Positions 13,657-15,018 of a DNA stretch of 15,018 nucleotides are shown here, one piece after another. The notes under the pieces are model-generated. The model did not search any database and was not told the origin of the DNA. It saw nothing but the letters and a program-made list of their open reading frames with translations. The stretch is from UBA7985 sp965658725 (GTDB lineage Bacteria; Pseudomonadota; Alphaproteobacteria; UBA7985): assembly GCA_965658725.1 (NCBI GenBank), contig CBFHUI010000067.1, positions 1 to 15,018 of the forward strand, in the 5' to 3' direction. Made by a program: the position numbers and the translations under genes. Every line of letters starts with the position of its first letter. Positions within the stretch are counted from its first letter, which is position 1.

Positions 13657-14495
13657 GCGTCAAGCAGCCCGGTCATCGCCGCAACGCGAAACGCGCTGAT
13701 GCCGCCATCGATCTTGAACTCTCCACCCTTGATCCATCGGCTGTCATCAGAAGCAAGGAACAGCACCAGGTCGGCGACTTCATCGGGCGTGGACGGGCGG
13801 CCCGCACGCTCAACCGCTGCGACGACCTGCGGGCCGAAGGCGGCTTTGAAATCGTCGAGGATGCCCGTGGACACCGCAGCGGGACACACGGCATTCATGC
13901 GAATCCCCCGCGGCAAACCGAGGGCCGTCTGCTGGATGCCCCAGACGATGACGGCCTCCTTGCTCAAGTTGTAAGCACGGGTGGCGTCGATGCCCAGTTG
14001 CGCCTGCGCGGCAGCGGGGTCGATGCCGTTGTCCATGGCGAGCAGGGTTTTGACTTCGGCAATGTTCTGCTGCCAGCCTGCCCCCGCCAGTGACGCCATG
14101 TTGACGATCGGCGCGGCGTCACTCAGGTGCGGCATCAAGGCTTCGGTCAGGTGGCGCAGACCGAAAAAATTGACGCCGAGCACCAGCGCGCCGTTGCCCC
14201 AGCCCGGTTGCGCGGGGTCTACGCTCGCTTCGCCTGCGCTGTCACGAGGCGGCACGCCCGCGATGTTCAGCAGGACATCGATGGGAGCGCTGCCCGGACC
14301 TGTTAGTTCGGCGACGGCCGCGTCTAGGGATGAGCGTTCCGCCATATCAACGGCGATGGCGCGGTCTGCTGCGGGGCAAGGCACGTGGTCGAGAACGGTG
14401 ACGCGCCCGCCTTCGGCTTTAACCTTGGCAAGGGTCTCCGCCCCAATTCCCGACGCCCCACCTGTCAGCACGACGTGTTTCCCCTCAAAGCGCAT
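13653..14495 (-). CDS. Short-chain dehydrogenase/reductase with enlarged active-site loop (3-alpha-HSD / coniferyl-alcohol dehydrogenase-like)
   Basis: This 280-residue classical SDR starts at the ATG at 14493-14495, with GAAGGGA about eight bases upstream. Rossmann motif TGGASGIG is at 11-18, Asp36 ends beta-2 (suggesting NAD over NADP), the NNAG-like motif reads NIAG (77-80), Asn109 is the structural Asn, Ser135 lies in MASLAG, and Tyr175-x3-Lys179 in YNLSK. The gap between catalytic Ser and Tyr is 40 residues, against the usual 12-14. The loop AGAGWQQNIAEVKTLLAM resembles the insertion in bacterial 3-alpha-hydroxysteroid dehydrogenase/carbonyl reductase and coniferyl-alcohol dehydrogenase. 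It probably oxidises or reduces an alcohol/ketone pair on a bulky substrate. Its stop overlaps the sulfatase-like gene by ATGA, so the two are co-translated. Desulfation followed by alcohol oxidation is a plausible joint role (inference). Confidence 0.93.
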   Translation of the reverse strand: MRFEGKHVVLTGGASGIGAETLAKVKAEGGRVTVLDHVPCPAADRAIAVDMAERSSLDAAVAELTGPGSAPIDVLLNIAGVPPRDSAGEASVDPAQPGWGNGALVLGVNFFGLRHLTEALMPHLSDAAPIVNMASLAGAGWQQNIAEVKTLLAMDNGIDPAAAQAQLGIDATRAYNLSKEAVIVWGIQQTALGLPRGIRMNAVCPAAVSTGILDDFKAAFGPQVVAAVERAGRPSTPDEVADLVLFLASDDSRWIKGGEFKIDGGISAFRVAAMTGLLDA

Positions 14496-14781
14496 GCGCC
14501 GATTCCCTTCGTTGATCCTGTCTTAGGAGGATATTTTTGTTGACGTGTCACCTACTAAAGAAATCAGACTAAGGCGAGTGTAAAGAGATACAACAGTTCA
14601 GCTTTCGGCGGCGACCAACCCAACTGACCAGCGCGGTATGGTGGGTTTCCGCGTTGAATGGGGTGATCTAAGGTCGTGGCTAGCAGCGGGTCGCGCAGCG
14701 AACGCGGCAGCGGACTGGGAGGCCGTTGGGAGGTCTCCCTGCTCGAGTGCCCGCAGACCGAAGGACGAGGGAGGACGTACT
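14496..14781. promoter_or_regulatory. Divergent intergenic region between two SDR genes
   Basis: This 286-bp stretch has no convincing gene. The left part (14520-14600) is AT-richer. It holds TGACGTGTCA (14541-14550, arms TGAC/GTCA), which could be an operator. For the minus-strand SDR there is a possible -35 TTTACA (14579-14584) with a poor -10 TTTAGT (14554-14559, 19-bp gap). The right part is GC-rich and contains GGGAG-GT-CTCCC (14728-14739). No good plus-strand promoter was found. These assignments are weak. Confidence 0.35.
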
Positions 14782-15018
14782 ATGACACAGCAAACCAGTG
14801 CCCTGGTGATCGGGGCTGGAGACGACACAGGCGCAGCCATCGGTCGCGCCTTTGCCCGCGAAGGCATGATCGCGTGCCTCGTGCGCCGGCCCCGACATTC
14901 TGAGGCTCTCGCGGGGCTGGCGCAGTCCATCCGCGACGAAGGCCATCAGGCGATTGCCCTGCCCGCCGATGCCCGCGAAGAAGACGAGATGATCGCGTTG
15001 GTCGATCGCATCGAGGCG
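14782..15018 (+). CDS. Short-chain dehydrogenase/reductase, 5' part only (runs off right edge)
   Basis: Only the first 79 codons lie in the window; classical SDRs have about 240-260. The ATG at 14782 has GGAGG seven bases upstream, a strong site. The Rossmann glycine motif reads GAGDDTGAAIG (11-21), a variant of TGxxxGxG seen in a subset of SDRs. Arg35-Arg36 after beta-2 suggest an NADP(H) preference, and PADAR (61-65, Asp63) matches the adenine-contacting Asp. The catalytic Ser, Tyr and Lys are outside the window, so activity cannot be judged. It is divergent from the other SDR and has no visible link to the amine cluster. Confidence 0.85.
   Translation, partial: MTQQTSALVIGAGDDTGAAIGRAFAREGMIACLVRRPRHSEALAGLAQSIRDEGHQAIALPADAREEDEMIALVDRIEA

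Noticed and set aside
12112..13974. 620-codon plus-strand open frame
   Set aside because: It runs antisense through the sulfatase-like gene and into the SDR gene, has no recognisable domain and no ribosome site. It is a GC-skew shadow.
14598..14930. 110-codon minus-strand open frame across the SDR promoter and 5' end
   Set aside because: Antisense to the start of the right-edge SDR, composition typical of a shadow frame, no family match.
1..15018. Mobile elements, CRISPR arrays, tRNA/rRNA genes, toxin-antitoxin or phage defence genes
   Set aside because: Both strands were read for terminal repeats, spacer-repeat patterns, tRNA cloverleaf motifs and related proteins; none seen. The only repeats are the short coding arrays reported.

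Overview
The window looks like chromosomal DNA of a GC-rich alphaproteobacterium. A Rhodobacteraceae or Roseobacter-type host is the best guess, because of the high GC, the tripartite tricarboxylate transporter and the protein styles; this is an inference, and no rRNA or other phylogenetic marker is present. Nearly every base lies in tightly packed metabolic genes. There are no tRNA or rRNA genes, CRISPR arrays, transposases or phage genes.

Layout. (1) Positions 1-10191 are one long minus-strand run. In transcription order it holds an IclR-type regulator, a class III PLP aminotransferase, a group II (aromatic-L-amino-acid type) PLP decarboxylase, TctB, TctA and TctC of a tripartite tricarboxylate transporter, a strong UUCG-loop terminator hairpin, a class I glutamine amidotransferase (GATase)-like protein, a cytochrome P450, and a glutamine-synthetase-like gamma-glutamyl ligase that runs off the left edge. 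Most junctions overlap (TGATG, ATGA, TTGA), which indicates an operon with translational coupling. (2) A 164-bp divergent regulatory region (10192-10355) carries a perfect 8-bp inverted repeat. (3) A PuuC-like aldehyde dehydrogenase lies on the plus strand (10356-11846). (4) Converging on it is a minus-strand pair: an SDR dehydrogenase with an enlarged loop, then an alkyl-sulfatase-type metallo-beta-lactamase-fold hydrolase, overlapping by ATGA. (5) After a 286-bp divergent intergenic region, a second SDR starts on the plus strand and runs off the right edge.

How the genes could work together (inference). The cluster looks like an inducible pathway for a carboxylate or amino acid and its amine. 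TctABC would import an acid, the decarboxylase would make an amine, and the aminotransferase with the aldehyde dehydrogenase would turn the amine into an acid, under IclR control. The GS-like ligase, P450 and GATase form a second possible amine module. It resembles the gamma-glutamylation logic of aniline (GS-like plus GATase-like), putrescine (Puu) and isopropylamine degradation, but with a P450 as the oxygenase. That GS-like/P450/GATase triad is the most interesting feature here. The substrate cannot be read from the sequence.

Several of the longest open frames begin at implausible upstream codons. Starts given here were chosen from Shine-Dalgarno (SD) sequences and gene overlaps. The two edge genes (left GS-like, right SDR) are incomplete.
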